Of a stretch of DNA of 64,000 nt, positions 24,079 through 36,620 are shown piece by piece. The first letter of the stretch is position 1. Every line of letters starts with the position of its first letter. The stretch is taken from positions 232,589,794-232,653,793 of the forward strand of contig NC_080540.1 in assembly GCF_028640845.1 (NCBI RefSeq). The letters run 5' to 3'. The notes beneath the pieces are model-generated. The model had not been told where the DNA came from, did no database searches, and saw only the letters and a list, made by a program, of their open reading frames with translations. This stretch comes from Ahaetulla prasina. Its lineage: Eukaryota; Chordata; Lepidosauria; Squamata; Colubridae. A program made the translations under genes and the position numbers.

Positions 24079-24219
24079 CAAGGTTAGGTTTCACTTCCTT
24101 TGCTACCAGTTCACATGCTCAGAGTGTATTTGATGACGTCCAGGAGATGGGCAGACCCTCCCGCGGATGCTGCTACCATTTCACCTGAACCGGGGCGAAC
24201 CAGTAGCAACCTACCACTG
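24079..24219. mobile_element. hAT-like MITE
   Basis: Ends CAAGGTTAGGTTTCACTTCC and GTAGCAACCTACCACTG. Related to the CAGTGGTGGG family (46033, 43497). Inserted within or beside CR1 sequence; no clear target duplication. Confidence 0.65.
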
Positions 24220-24416
24220 GAATATCCTCCATTGGAAATTAGAATGACCCCAACCCAGTTAGTCTTTTGTAAGGCTTGGTTGTGTTCCCAAGTCTGGGGT
24301 GTTGAATGTGTCAAGGGTTCTGTTTCCTGGCTTTATTGTCAACTGACCAAATATCTCAGCTGCAGTGTATATTTATTTTTGGATGTTTTTTAGTGTTCTA
24401 AACTATTTTTATTGTT

Positions 24417-24770
24417 CGGATAGTCTTCGACTTACAATCATACATCTAGTGACCATTCAAAGTTACAACAGCACTGAAAAAAATGACTTATTATAGTTTT
24501 TCCCACTTACAACCACTGCAGCATCCCCCACGGTCACACAATCAAAATTCAGACACTTGGCAACTGGTAGGTGACTGTTGCAGTAGCCCAGGGGTCATGT
24601 GATCACCTTTTGCATCTTTCTGACAAGCAACATCAACGGGGAATTATTGCCATTCACTTAATAGTCATGTTACTAACTTAACAACTGCAGGTTGTAAAAT
24701 GGAGCAAAACTTAAGAACTTAGCAATAGAAATTTTGGCCTCAATTGTGGTCTTAAACAAGGACTACCCAT
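24417..24770. mobile_element. Tc1/mariner (Tigger-like) MITE
   Basis: Outer parts GGATAGTCTTCGACTTACAA and TGTGGTCTTAAACAAGGACTACC are imperfect inverted repeats. Internal motifs (GTTACAACAGCACTGAAAAA, GGTCATGTGATCACC) fit a known style of non-autonomous mariner elements in squamates. No transposase. Confidence 0.65.
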
Positions 24771-27162
24771 ACAATAAAAACAGTAAAAACATGTTTTAAT
24801 TGTAAGCCAAAGTCATTGATTGAAATGGATGGCTATAGAGCTTGAATAAATAAATAAAACATATTGAAATAATGCAATATAAAAATAATTTTTCAATTAT
24901 TCAGCAATTTCAAAACTAAACCATGATTAGTACAGATAATAAAATCAAGGGAAGACCTGAAGAAAGTGTAATTGCTAGTGGAAGGGTGCCCCCTAAGTGG
25001 GGGATCACTGAAATGTAGAGTGTAAATCAGGCCGCTACACTTTATTGGGATGTACAAATATATTGACTTTATAAACTTGTGAAGTGAGTTTGGTTGAAAG
25101 TTCTTAAAAGCAAAATTTGTCTGCTTGTACATTTTATTATGTTCAACAAGTCATACTGCTTCAAAACTTCCAATGGGAAGTAATGAAAAGTTTTACACAC
25201 TACTACTACTATATACCATTTAGTTACTACTAATATATAATGAAAAATAATTAATTGCTGAACTGATCAAGTTTAAATATGTCACAAAATAAACTAATTA
25301 GTTACAGGTATAGAAATCATTGACTGGAATTAATCATTAATCCTATTAGCTATCAGTAAAAGCTACACCATTAGCCAAACACCATTATTCATTTTTGAGG
25401 ATGAAATGAAATGGACGAAATATTGCAAACAAATATATGTGGTGGTGAAATGTAAATCAGAACATCATCAGAAATGCTACAACTCACATATTTAATCAAA
25501 CATCAGGATATAAGCACAAGAATGGTATTTGCACGATAACATAATTCCCACGCATTGGCATTTTGATGTCACTGCAGTTGGTTATGGACAGTGCAGAGTA
25601 AATATACCTAATTATCCAACTTGCCAGCTGGCAAAGGGTAAAGGACATGATTGTGTTATATAGGATTTATAGGTTTCAGCATGAAACTATTAAATTGACT
25701 GAATCCTGAGTTCAGGGGCCCAATATGTACAAATTCGATGTTCCATGAAATGAAACATGACCCAGAACATATAGTCATATACTTTCATGTATGTTTCAGT
25801 CCATTTAAGAAGTGCCCAAAAGAGCCATAGTTTATTGTGTTATTTAAGCAATCATGGTAATCTGATTCACACAAAATGGTGAAGGGTCTACTGTAAACTG
25901 GGTCAAATATTAAGTCAAAATCAAAAATTGTGGTAATTGGAACCCATCAATAGTGTCTTTCAGTTTTCTTTTCTTTTTTTGCAATGAAACTAATTTTTTG
26001 ATCACAAGGAATTTTTAATCATGATATTTTAAGGGAAAAGTATTATGTCCTTTACTAGAAATTGAGCTTGATCTGTTTAATGAAGTAATTATATATTACA
26101 GGCATTATCTAATCAAAAACAAAATATTTAATCCATGCGTCCCTTTTACTGAGTTTAAAATAATTACTTGAGAATGGTCAGGTTACAGCTTCTCCGAAGC
26201 ATCTATTTTATTTTATCTTTTATTTAGTATTGGTAGAAAGTAGAGAACAACAAAATGTGTCAATTATGAGTTTTAGGTGCTAGTTAATTGGTGACAAGAA
26301 GCTTTAATTTCCTGAATGGTGCTTCTGATTTTATATCTTGTATCATTTGGTCCAATTCAGGGTTACTCACTTTCTAAATCTTATTGTTATACTGTACATC
26401 TCTAGTTTTCAATTGTATTGTATGGATTTCTTAAATTATTTTAAAGGAAAATTCTTAATTTTTATTTCAAAACGTATGAAGCTTTGTTTGTTATTCAAAA
26501 GCACATGTAAAGTAAAACATTAAAACAAAGACGTGCTATCTTTTTTGTTAATTGGCAATATTGCTTGCATTTTTATTCATTGATGTTCTATAAATAACTG
26601 TAAAGACTGTTCATGTCTTTTCATATGGAGTTGCATTTGGTGATATCCCACAACTGCAAAGTAAATTATTTTTATTGACCCTAGATACTAAGATACGAAA
26701 TCTAGCAATGATATTTTTTTTATTTGCTTCTCAAGAATACTATCACCTCCCCAAAGACTCCTTCCTCCAAGTGTTGCATCAAAATATCAATATATATATT
26801 GTTCGCTTACTACTGTTGATTTTGTTACAGCAAAATAATTTATTTATACTTTATAAAATAACTTGTTTATTCTGCATTGGTAGGCAAAATGTCAGAATTT
26901 TCAGGGAGTTTTTTTATCTTTATGTTTCTAAGTCAGATATCAATACCCTTTAGGTTCATGTGTGTCTCTAACAAATAAAAATCATACATATATAATATTT
27001 TAAATTTCTAACAGCAGCAGCAAAAATGTCTTCTTTAGTATGCAATGAGATTTGTAAAAAAAAAGATTGATGTTACTATTATAGATATGTGACCATTCAT
27101 GTTACATTCTAAGATACTGTCTGTTTTCTTACTATAGAAATGTGAGAGTTTACGTTATATTC
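24771..27162. other. PCSK5: PCSK5 intron, AT-rich
   Basis: No exon, RNA gene or named repeat seen in this 2.4 kb. Confidence 0.45.
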
Positions 27163-27283
27163 CAGGGGCCTCCAACCTTGGCAAATTTAAGACTTGTGGA
27201 CTTCAACTCCCAGCAAAGCTGGCTGAGGAATTTTGGGACCTGAAGTCCACAAGTCTTAAACTTGCCAAGGTTGGAGACCCCTG
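27163..27283. mobile_element. Palindromic hAT MITE
   Basis: CAGGGGCCTCCAACCTTGGC at the left, GCCAAGGTTGGAGACCCCTG at the right; arms meet at GCAAAGCTGGCTGAGG. Flanks TTATATTC / TTCTATGC, 6/8. Confidence 0.88.
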
Positions 27284-28979
27284 TTCTATGCTATTGGCTA
27301 ATACTGTTGACTAAGAAGCATATCTGGTGGGGCTCAGAAGGAGAGGTTTTTCCTTCCTCTAGAGATTATATGGACCCCAACCTTGCTGGCCTTAAATACC
27401 TAATTTTGTATTTGAGCCCTGGGCTCTAGGTGTGGGAATGAACCTGTTTCCTAGCAGAATTAATGGCTGTGATTTTTTCCCCTGGCTGCTCTATATTTTA
27501 ATTTGTTTGATAAGTAGTATTTTTATTTATTTTTAATAATATAATCTGACTAGAGTTATTTGTTTGAGATGGGCAACCTATCAGTCAAATAAATCAGTAA
27601 ATAACCATTCATTTTGAAATCATATGTCATATACAGTGCCACTATAAATGAGACATTTAACTAGCTGTTCTTAATGTTCTATTGTTATCACCAACTTGTC
27701 CAATGGCATTCATAGTGTTCTCTCCTTCTGTTTTTCCAAGCAACCATCCTATGACATGGGTGAAAGAGAGTTACTGGCTCAAATTCATCCAGTGAGATCC
27801 CACGGCAGAGTGTGGACTAGAACTTTATCTTCCAGTTTCTGGGCCATGCTTTTATCATTGGTTTTATTTCTCCCCCATGGTTTAAAGACAGGGAAGATAA
27901 TAAAGTGATTCTTTAATATGCAGGCAATTTAAAATGAGTGTTCCATTATTGTTATATGTTTTTTTTATTTTTAATCTATTTATTTTTGTTTATTTTTATC
28001 ACAGTAATGTATATTTTTATTATCACAATTGTAGTGCTTTTTATTTGTTATATTTCACTAATAACAATAAAAAATATGTAGGCAATCTCTTTTGCCACAA
28101 TAAGATCTTTAAAATCTCAATTAAAATTTGAAAGAAAGAGAATATTTCAGCGATTTTCTCAAACAAAAAGCAATCGAATTATGGAACTTATTTAATGAAT
28201 AATAGGGCTTTCCATAGAGACAATGCTATTTACTTACAAATAGATGTATAAAGGAAGTTGACATGCAAGTTTTATGTTTATCCAGGTAGCGTCATCTTTG
28301 CCAGTAAAGTTAAAAATAGGGTTGGGGGTTGAATCTATTGTCTACTATAGTGATTAGAGCATTTGTTGCTCTTCAGGCATGACAAAAGCCACCAGCTGAA
28401 AGATGGAATTCTAAAGTCAAAACCAGCATAAGGCATTGTCAAACCTCAAGGTTTGAGGTTTCTACCTCTACTCTCTTGGCATGACTAAAACATTTAGACA
28501 AATTTGGATGCCAGATCCTTAAAAACTTCCAAAGTAAAATTGAAGACAATTGCATGACCAAAATAAAGGTGCTATGAAGTCTGGTTATTGTAAAGGAATC
28601 TAGAGATGGGGAAGATTGTTTAGTAAGAGATGAGACAGACAGAAATTGAACAGACTTTCAACATTCTGTTATTAAACCTTACTATAAGGAAGAACATTCC
28701 TGAAGTCTCTGCAATGTCTGTTTCTTGACCTGGCCTATCTCAAAGGTTGTCTGAATTTAGCAGTGCAAGAAAAGGATAGAGGGCAAAGCTTTATGAGAAA
28801 TGAATGCAGATTCTAACCACAGATAAGAAAGGTCAAGGAAAGATATCTCAATGTGGAAAGTCACCAAAAAATAATAAGATGGAAAATGGAAATGCAAAAA
28901 ATAACAGAAAAATAGATGGGTAAGGTGGATTACTCAAGAGTAATTATGGGGAAAATTAAGAAGCAAATTACATTCAAAG
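27284..28979. other. PCSK5: PCSK5 intron, AT-rich
   Basis: No supported feature. The right end may already contain decayed BovB sequence. Confidence 0.4.
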
Positions 28980-30275
28980 AAGATGGAAAAATTCAGAAAC
29001 TCTTTACAAGTGGATTATAGAAATATTTGTAGATAGAGAATACATTCAGGAAGAAAATACTAGATACTGGGAAACAAGAGGCAACTGACCACCTGTCAAA
29101 CAGGAAAGTACCAGAGACAGATGAGATACCCACTGAACTTTTGAAAGGTACAAGGAAGGGTCAAAGTGACAAAACTTCCATTTTACTAAATATGGAACAA
29201 GACTGTGTGACCTAATTTTAAGCTTATTTACTTATGTAGAATTATGTACTAATTATACACAGAAGTAAAGTTTTGCTTAAGATGTAATGATGAAGAAAAC
29301 AGTCATAAGAGAGAAGAAAGTTAAATGAATAGCCTGGTTTAAGAGACATAAAATATGGTGAGCATAAGATGTATAATGCAGACAGCAAATGAATTCAAGT
29401 GGTAGGTTAGTCTATATATTTTATCAACTACAGCAAGGCTTTTGATTATGTACAGTAGTTCATGCCTGGATGTGGAATATACTATGACAAGTGGATATGT
29501 CAGAATACCTGATTGTTTTTTCTGAAGAATATTTACAATGAACAAGAAACTATTATATGAATTAAGTTTGGATAAAACAAATAAGGAAAAGCATAAAACA
29601 GGGCTGCTTATTGTTTTCTTACCCTTTTAATCTGTATGAAAACGTAATTTAAAAATGGCATCAATGGAACATCTGATCTATAGAGTCAAACTTGGAAGAT
29701 GAAATACTAATAATTTGAGATATATGGGCAACATCACTTCATTAATGAAAGTAACGAAGAGTTAGAAGATTTAATTATAAAAGTAAAATATAGAGTAAAA
29801 CATCTGTGTTAATATTAAATATTAGGAAGACAAAAATAATGTCAGCCAGTGAATTTACCATTGATGATAAAAAAGAGAAGGTAGCCTTGTTGTATTCAAC
29901 TAGACCATGCAGTAGAAATATAAAGAGGAAATTATTCCCAGAGAAGAAAACAGTGGCAAATTTAGACAGGTTTATGAAGAATAAGGCTACTTCCATGCCA
30001 CTACAAAACTACTGAAAGTCTTTCCAGTAGTAATATCTGGCTGTGTAAACTGGATATTAGAATCGAAAGCAAATAATTTCAGATTATGGAATTCAAGATG
30101 TTACTAACAGTAGCATGAATTGCAATGAGGAGCCAATCAATCAGTAACAAAATAAAAGACAATTGCTCTCTATTTGGTTATGTGATGCACGTGGAATAAC
30201 TCTACTTCCTAACAAACAGGAAGCAGCAGGTGAAGCTAAGCAAGATCACATCAAATACCTGTACAATTAGCACAG
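28980..30275 (+). mobile_element. Decayed BovB (RTE) LINE
   Basis: Scattered plus-strand readings fit the BovB reverse transcriptase. K-A-F-D-Y-V occurs near 29430. S-N-E-E-L-E-D-L-I-I-K-V-K near 29753-29790 and I-R-K-T-K-I-M-S-A near 29823-29850 match family blocks (E-E-E-L-K-S-L-L-x-K-V-K and K-K-T-K-I-M). N-L-D-R-F-M-K near 29958-29980 corresponds to the N-L-D-S-I-L-K block. Many stops and shifts; an old copy. It abuts the L2 element at 30276. Confidence 0.6.
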
Positions 30276-31333
30276 GCCCCCCCAAGGCTGTGTGCTCTCC
30301 CCACTTCTCTTCTCTCTGTATACCAATGACTGCATCTCCAACGATCCATCTGTTAAGCTACTGAAGTTCGCAGATGACACAACAGTGATTGGTCTCATTC
30401 AAGACAATGACGAATCCGCATATAGACGAGAGGTCAAACGACTAGCCTTGTGGTGCAACCAAAACAATCTGGAACTGAACACACTCAAAACCGTAGAAAT
30501 GGTGGTAGACTTTAGGAGAAACCCTTCCATACTTCCACCTTTCACAATACTAGACAACACAGTATCAACAGTAGAAACCTTCAAATTTCTAGGTTCTATC
30601 ATATCGCAAGATCTAAAATGGACAGCTAACATCAAAAACATCATTAAAAAAGGACAACAAAGAATGTTCTTTCTGCGCCAACTCAGTAAGCTCAAACTGC
30701 CCAAGGAGCTGCTGATTCAGTTCTACAGAGGAATTATTGAGTCTGTCATTTGCACCTCTATAACTGTCTGGTTCGGTTCTGCAACCCCACAAGAAAAACA
30801 CAGACTTCAGAGAATAATTAGAACTGCAGAAAAAATAATTGCTACCAACCTGCCTTCCATTGAGGACCTGTATACTGCACGAATCAAGAAGAGAGCCGTG
30901 AAAATATTTACAGACCCCTCGCATCCTGGACATAAACTGTTTCAACTCCTACCCTCAAAACGACGCTATAGAGCACTGCACACCAGAACAACTAGACACA
31001 AGAACAGTTTTTCCCCGAAGGCCATCACTCTGCTAAACAAATAATTCCATCAACACTGTCAAACTATTTACTGAATCTGCACTACTATTAATCTTCTCAT
31101 AGTTCCCATCACCAATCTCTTTCCATTTATGACTGTATGACTATAACTTGTTGCTGGCAATCCTTATGATTTATATTGATATATTGACCATCAATTGTGT
31201 TGTAAATGTTGTACCTTGATGAACGTATCTTTTCTTTTATGTACACTGAGAGCATATGCACCAAGACAAATTCCTTGTGTGTCCAATCACACTTGGCCAA
31301 TAAAAATTCTATTCTATTCTATTCTATTCTACT
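30276..31333 (+). mobile_element. L2/CR1-L3-type LINE, 5'-truncated
   Basis: An open frame of 250 codons (30292-31044) carries the C-terminal half of the reverse transcriptase. It has P-P-Q-G-C-V-L-S-P-L-L-F just upstream, the catalytic F-A-D-D-T near 30370, then L-K-F-L-G-like F-K-F-L-G-S-I-I-S, W-F-G-S-A-T, R-L-Q-R-I-I-R-T-A-E-K and D-P-S-H-P-G-H. The 3' UTR ends CTTGGCCAATAAAAATTCTA with a (TTCTA)n tail. The uninterrupted frame suggests recent insertion. The N-terminal RT, endonuclease and ORF1 are missing. The same 3' end is found nested at 53499-53874. Confidence 0.92.
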
Positions 31334-31347
31334 TGATGATATTAAGG

Positions 31348-31475
31348 CAGGGCTGTCAAAGTCCAGCAGGCTGGATGCATCACACACTGGCCACACCCAC
31401 GGCCAGTTTAGCAAAGGAAGGAAGTCCCAACATGTCACATGACGACACCGTGACAATGTGAATTTGACACCCCTG
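31348..31475. mobile_element. hAT MITE (CAGGGxTGTCAAA)
   Basis: Ends CAGGGCTGTCAAAGTCC and AATTTGACACCCCTG are inverted repeats. Perfect 8-bp target duplication TATTAAGG at 31340-31347 and 31476-31483. Confidence 0.92.
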
Positions 31476-32611
31476 TATTAAGGGGAAAAGAATACTAAAG
31501 AAAAAACAATAGATAAAGCAGGTGATCAGAATCAAGGATATCATTGGAATGTGCTTTCCCAAGCTATGAATATGATCAGGGATAAATTGAAACTATAAGC
31601 ATTTGTCCATTCAGTCACTTGGGGCTCAGGTTTGACTTAGTAGCACTAGCTAACTTTAGATTTTGCCCCTGGAATTGCCTTTTTTCAGATTTGGAATCAG
31701 ATCCTTCAATTAAAAAAAAATTCCCCCTTTGTTTTGTCTGTACAGATTAGTGATGGATCTCCAGTATTTCAGAATTACATCTTTCTGAGCCATAGACCAA
31801 GGTGATTTAACCCTTGTTTGCAAACAAATCATATCTGTTTTGTAATAAATGAGCATTTTCACACACAGGCTTCACTAGTAACAATGAGTATATCTTTTAA
31901 TTTGAATTATTACATTTTACACTCACAGAAGGTAAATTATTGCAGCAATCTGCCAGAAACTGATTTGCAGGGTTCATGACCTTTGAGAAATGCCTTAAGC
32001 AAAACAAATTTTGTATGGTGGAAAAAAAACTGACCGGGATGATAGATTTCTAGCTTATCATAGGATCAGAATATAGTATGGATTACCAGTGATTCTTTTG
32101 GTACTATATATAGTTCCGTAATGAAAACTGTAGGCTAAAATTGAAAGAGCTTGCTTGTATTCACAGAAGAAGCTTATCATAAACCTGTTTCAAAAGCTGT
32201 TTGTCATGAAACCTGAGTTGGGAGCATTTTTTTTAAAGCAAATAGCTTCTGTATTTAATTTTCATATTCCAAAGAATAAATCCAGCACGTAAAGTTATTT
32301 GTTGGGTTTGTTCTATTTAGTTCATGATAAGTATGCTTTCTCAGTAACCATCTTAGTTTTGTCATTTAAACACTATTTTTTTTAAGTACAACAGATCATT
32401 ATGTACTCATTATGGCTGCAGCCAAATGGAAGGTTGTATATTAACATTTATCATTTTCTTGCTTATATTACATAACTCAAAAAATCCCAAAAAAGGCAAA
32501 GTGCTTTTTAAGTGTTTAAATATTGCAACATTCTTTACTGCTTTATTCTCATCAATTGCATGTTTCTCTTTCTGTTATAACTCTTCTGTTTAGCATTACA
32601 TATATATTATT
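31476..32611. other. PCSK5: PCSK5 intron, AT-rich
   Basis: No gene or named repeat recognised. Confidence 0.45.
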
Positions 32612-33105
32612 CAGGGGTGAAATGTTCTCGGTTTGGACCGGATCGCCCAATCTGATAGCGATGGTGGCGGGTGGTTCGGAAAACTGGTAGCAAAAATCCC
32701 TGCCCCGCCCCCCCCTGCCCAGCTGAGCCACGTGATCATCAGAGATTTTTTATTTATTTTTAAAAGCATTTTTTCTTCAGCCAAAAAAAAAAGGCTCTGA
32801 TGATCGCGCGGCTCAGCTGGGATCGTCAGAACCTTTTAAAAGCATTTTTTCTACAACCTCTTTGGCTGAAGCGGTTGTAGAAAAAAATGCTTTTAATGGG
32901 TTCTGGCGATCAGGCAACTCAGCTGGGATCGTCAGAACCCTTTAAAAGCATTTTTTCTACTATCTCTTCGGACAAAGAGGTTGTAGAAAAAATGCTTTTA
33001 AAAGTAAAAAAAAAAGTTGGCCATGCCCACCAAGTCACATTACCCTTCCCCCCACCAAGCCATGCCCACAGAACCGGTAGTAACAAATTTTACATTTCAC
33101 CCCTG
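32612..33105. mobile_element. hAT MITE with internal duplicated hairpins
   Basis: Ends CAGGGGTGAAATG and CATTTCACCCCTG are exact inverted repeats. Perfect 8-bp target duplication ATATTATT (32604-32611, 33106-33113). The interior repeats a unit containing CTCAGCTGGGATCGTCAGAACC followed by a hairpin (GCATTTTTTCTAC ... GTAGAAAAA(A)ATGC) at about 32842-32891 and 32948-32997. Confidence 0.93.
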
Positions 33106-34079
33106 ATATTATTTCATTTGATTATTTATAGGCTTAATTGTACATGAAAAAATGTAGACACCTAAAAAGAATATTTTTAACAAAAAAATCCAAATGTGAC
33201 AGATCTATTAAGATGTGAAAATTATGTAAAAATACTATTTTAAAGGTACTGCAAGAAATTATGTATACGTGTGCATAATTTTTCCATGTTTTTTCCTATG
33301 GTAAAGAAGGAAATACACTATATTAATATATTATTAACAATATAATAATGTTATCAATAGCTATGACTTGATATGCTTTCTCTTATGCTTACCAGAATTT
33401 AGACCTTAGATGAACTTTTATTCCACTTAGTATTATATCTATTTCATAATTTTATTAATTATAAAACAGCAACAAAAACCAGTTATTAAAATTAACACTC
33501 CTGTACTTTAAAAAAGATATAGTTGAATATATATTTAATTCATTTAACTTCTGTTTATCAGTATTCAAACATTGATAAATTCCTGCTTCCTATAAAATTT
33601 AATATGGAATATTTTCAAATAAAATATGAAATACATAAAGCAATTGTTCCTAAAACCAGTTAAATAAAACTACAGGTCATCATAATTTTATGCAGGATAA
33701 TCTCTAAACAGCATCATCTCATGCTTATCTGATCTATCTACAGCAGAACTTATTTTAATCATCTTTAGGATGTTGTACAACACTAACAAAAGGAATATCT
33801 TATTCTGATTTCATGGTTTCCAGTCTGTTTGGATATGCCAATATATTCACTAGTGTGAAGCTGATTGTATCACCATTCTTCCAGGCTGCTCCATTGGATT
33901 TGTGGTGTTAGACAATAAAAATATTATGCTTTCACAGGTGAACTTTCTGCCCTAGCAAAGCTGTTGAAAAGAAAATTGCTAAGGAATTTTATTCAGCTGT
34001 TTTAAACAGAGACTAAATATTCTGAATATCCATTTCTTAAAATAAAAGGGATAGATAGAGGTATTCAATAGTAGAATGA
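33106..34079. other. PCSK5: PCSK5 intron, AT-rich
   Basis: No feature recognised. Confidence 0.45.
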
Positions 34080-34545
34080 CAACTGCCAAAGATACATGCT
34101 GGATTCAGAGAAGGCAGAAGCTCCAGACACACATTGCTAATGTCCACTGGATAATAGTAAAGGCAAGGGAAATTTAGCAATCTTGGCATATCTATTTTTT
34201 CATATATATTTTTTGCTTTACTGACGATGCAAAGTCTTTTTATTATGTAGACCATAATAAATGTGCAAAACAGGTGGATACCAAGACACCTGATATATCT
34301 GTTAATGATTGACATGATAAGCAAAATGATGGAACATAATATGGACCACCTAAATTGTTCAAAATGAAGAAAGAAGTGTACTGAGTTCTATAAAGTCATC
34401 TTCTTCATTTAACATATGCAAAAAATATCCAGAGAAATGCTGGATTAGAAGGAATCAGATTGGAATTAAAATTACTGAGAAGTGCTGATGATACCATTTT
34501 GATGGCTGGAAGTGAGGAGCATTTAATTTCTTGTAGAAGATTTTT
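34080..34545 (+). mobile_element. Decayed BovB (RTE) LINE
   Basis: Plus strand reads H-I-A-N-V-H-W-I near 34121 (family: Q-I-A-N-I-R-W-I), V-D-H-N-K near 34247-34261 and, after several shifts, A-D-D-T-I-L-M-A-G-S-E-E-H-L near 34481-34525 (family: Y-A-D-D-T-T-L-M-A-E-S-E-E-E-L). Clearly homologous but non-functional. Confidence 0.7.
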
Positions 34546-35029
34546 TTAGAAGTGAAAAAACCAGTTAAAGGCCTCCAAAACATCTTCAATGAGCCAAATG
34601 AGCCTTGTACAGCCACTGTGTAGGACAAACAGAGAGAAGACTGGCAGAGTCAAATTCAGGTAATCCAACAACTGAATATCAGTGAATTAACTCTTCCTTT
34701 GAAAAGCAACTCAGTAATTTCAGTAAGTGGAGGCAATTCTCTAAGTCATTGTTTTGATCCCCTAAACTCTGCTGAAATTGGATCTGGATCCCCACTATTT
34801 GATTATGAATTACTTCTTCCACTCCACACAAAAGTTTCATATCTTTTTGGGCATGCAAACAGTATGGAAAACCAGATTGATATCAGACTTTCCAAGCAGC
34901 ATTGTTTCAGGCTGAAAGGCTGTTCTATCTGGTAGAACAGATAGAATTATTAACATAATTATTCTATCAATAAAAATGGATGTGCTACGTAGAGCTTTAC
35001 ATCTATTCTCTATCTCAGTCTCTATAAGG
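34546..35029. other. Intronic sequence, unassigned
   Basis: May continue the BovB remnant at its left edge; no certain motif. A 78-codon ORF at 34699-34935 has no recognisable domain. Confidence 0.35.
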
Positions 35030-35169
35030 CAGAGGTCCTCAAACTTGGCAGCTTTAAGACATGTGGATTTCAACTCCCAGAATTCTCCAGCCAGCATAGC
35101 ATAGCTGGCTGGAGAATTCTGGGAGTTGAAGTCCACAAGTCTTAAAGCTGCCAAGTTGGAAGACTTCTG
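35030..35169. mobile_element. Palindromic hAT MITE
   Basis: CAGAGGTCCTCAAACTTGGC ... CCAAGTTGGAAGACTTCTG, arms of about 65 bp meeting at CATAGCATAGCTGG. Perfect 8-bp target duplication CTATAAGG at 35022-35029 and 35170-35177. Confidence 0.94.
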
Positions 35170-36260
35170 CTATAAGGCATTATGAACACCAACTAGGATG
35201 CACCTAGAGAAGCCAGAAATAATTTCATCAACCAGTATTCAGAATCTTACTATGCCTCTTAAGATGAGTCTTACGTCCTCATATATACTTCAAACAGATA
35301 CATTTCTTCTTATTGTTAGCAACAAAGAACAAGTGTAGACAAACTTCACCCAAATCAGCCACTTTCTTTTTGAGCCAATTTTTGTTTATGCCAGGTGGAT
35401 CCCAAAGCAATAGACTGATTTCCTGCCCTTCAGGGCAGCTGCAGAATTACATTAAATTCCTCATTTTAATTATCTTGCTTTTGTTACTTAAAATGAAGAA
35501 GCATCTTGTTCTGTGCCAAAATTATCCAAAATGAGTATTTCCTGACTTGTCTGTCAAGCTTGGTTTCCTAGTTCTGTAAGCTGGCACAGAACCAAGATGT
35601 GTAACTATATAGTAACTGTAGAGTACTTCCCCTACTGAAAAGGGACCCTTGAAGCTTGAATAAGCAAGTCTCAATTAAAGAACACCAGACTAACCAGAAG
35701 AAACCTTGGAGGAGAGAAATGCTTTTTCATACCTCTCAAGAAATTAACAGATCATGGAAAATTAACTATCATGGAAAGACTGGTTATCCTAAAACAGTTT
35801 TTATTACTTTCATCTCAAATCTTATCTGGATAATTTGACACCAACCACTCAACAAAAAAAGGTATGAAGAAATTGCATCCTCTAGTTGTCAAAATCACTG
35901 ATGCCTCAGAATTTCGCAAACATTCCTGAAACAGAAGAAGTGGGTTTGTCAGTGGGCTGAGTGGGGCAGAGGGATTCAGTCAGTTTTAGCTCAAGAAGGC
36001 ACTTTATACTGGCAACAGGTTATGTTTAATAAATTCACTAAAGAAAGGGAAAATATATATCTGGAGAAGAACTAGACATATACCTTGGCCAACAGATCTC
36101 AATGGAAGGTGATACAACAAAGGATATTGAATGGCATGTTAAATGTGGTTGGTAGGCTGTCAGCAAACTAAGCATAATTTTCAAGAACAACCTCCCCCTA
36201 TGCCTGAAAAGTTTTCAATCAAAAGTTTTCAGAGAGAGAAACAGAGATGTATCCTCCCCC
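35170..36260. other. PCSK5: PCSK5 intron, unassigned
   Basis: No supported feature; short ORFs without motifs. Confidence 0.4.
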
Positions 36261-36620
36261 TCCCCCCATTATTTTTTTATGTCAATGATATTGTTCAAGC
36301 AGAATTCAACTCTTTCTCTTGGCCACGAAACCATCCTTCCTCCCTTATGCTAATGATGCTATAATCCTTTCTGTATCCCAGGTAGGGCTGCATCCTCCAT
36401 GCACTAGCTTTCTACCACCAATCTGAAATATAGGAATACATGGGGTTACCCGCAAAGTGTATCCAGAAGCTATAGCTGGCACAAGAAAGCAGCTGTGTGG
36501 GCAATTCTTGGGTTCTACTGCTGGTCTGTGACCTGCACTAGAACTCCAGTTTGCTTCTGGGTCCAAACACCACACATGGGTGTGTCCTTGCTCACTGACA
36601 TATGTACAGCTAGTCAACCC
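36261..36620 (+). mobile_element. Possible non-LTR reverse-transcriptase remnant
   Basis: F-Y-V-N-D-I-V-Q (near 36276) and, in another frame, Y-A-N-D-A-I-I-L-S-V-S-Q-V-G-L (near 36345) have the spacing of the LINE blocks F-x-N-D and Y-A-D-D-A-x-L-L-S. The catalytic second position is changed (YAND). Too decayed to assign a clade. Confidence 0.4.

Noticed and set aside
30292..31044. 250-codon open frame as a host gene
   Set aside because: It contains F-A-D-D-T and L2-type reverse transcriptase blocks and ends in a LINE 3' UTR with a repeat tail.
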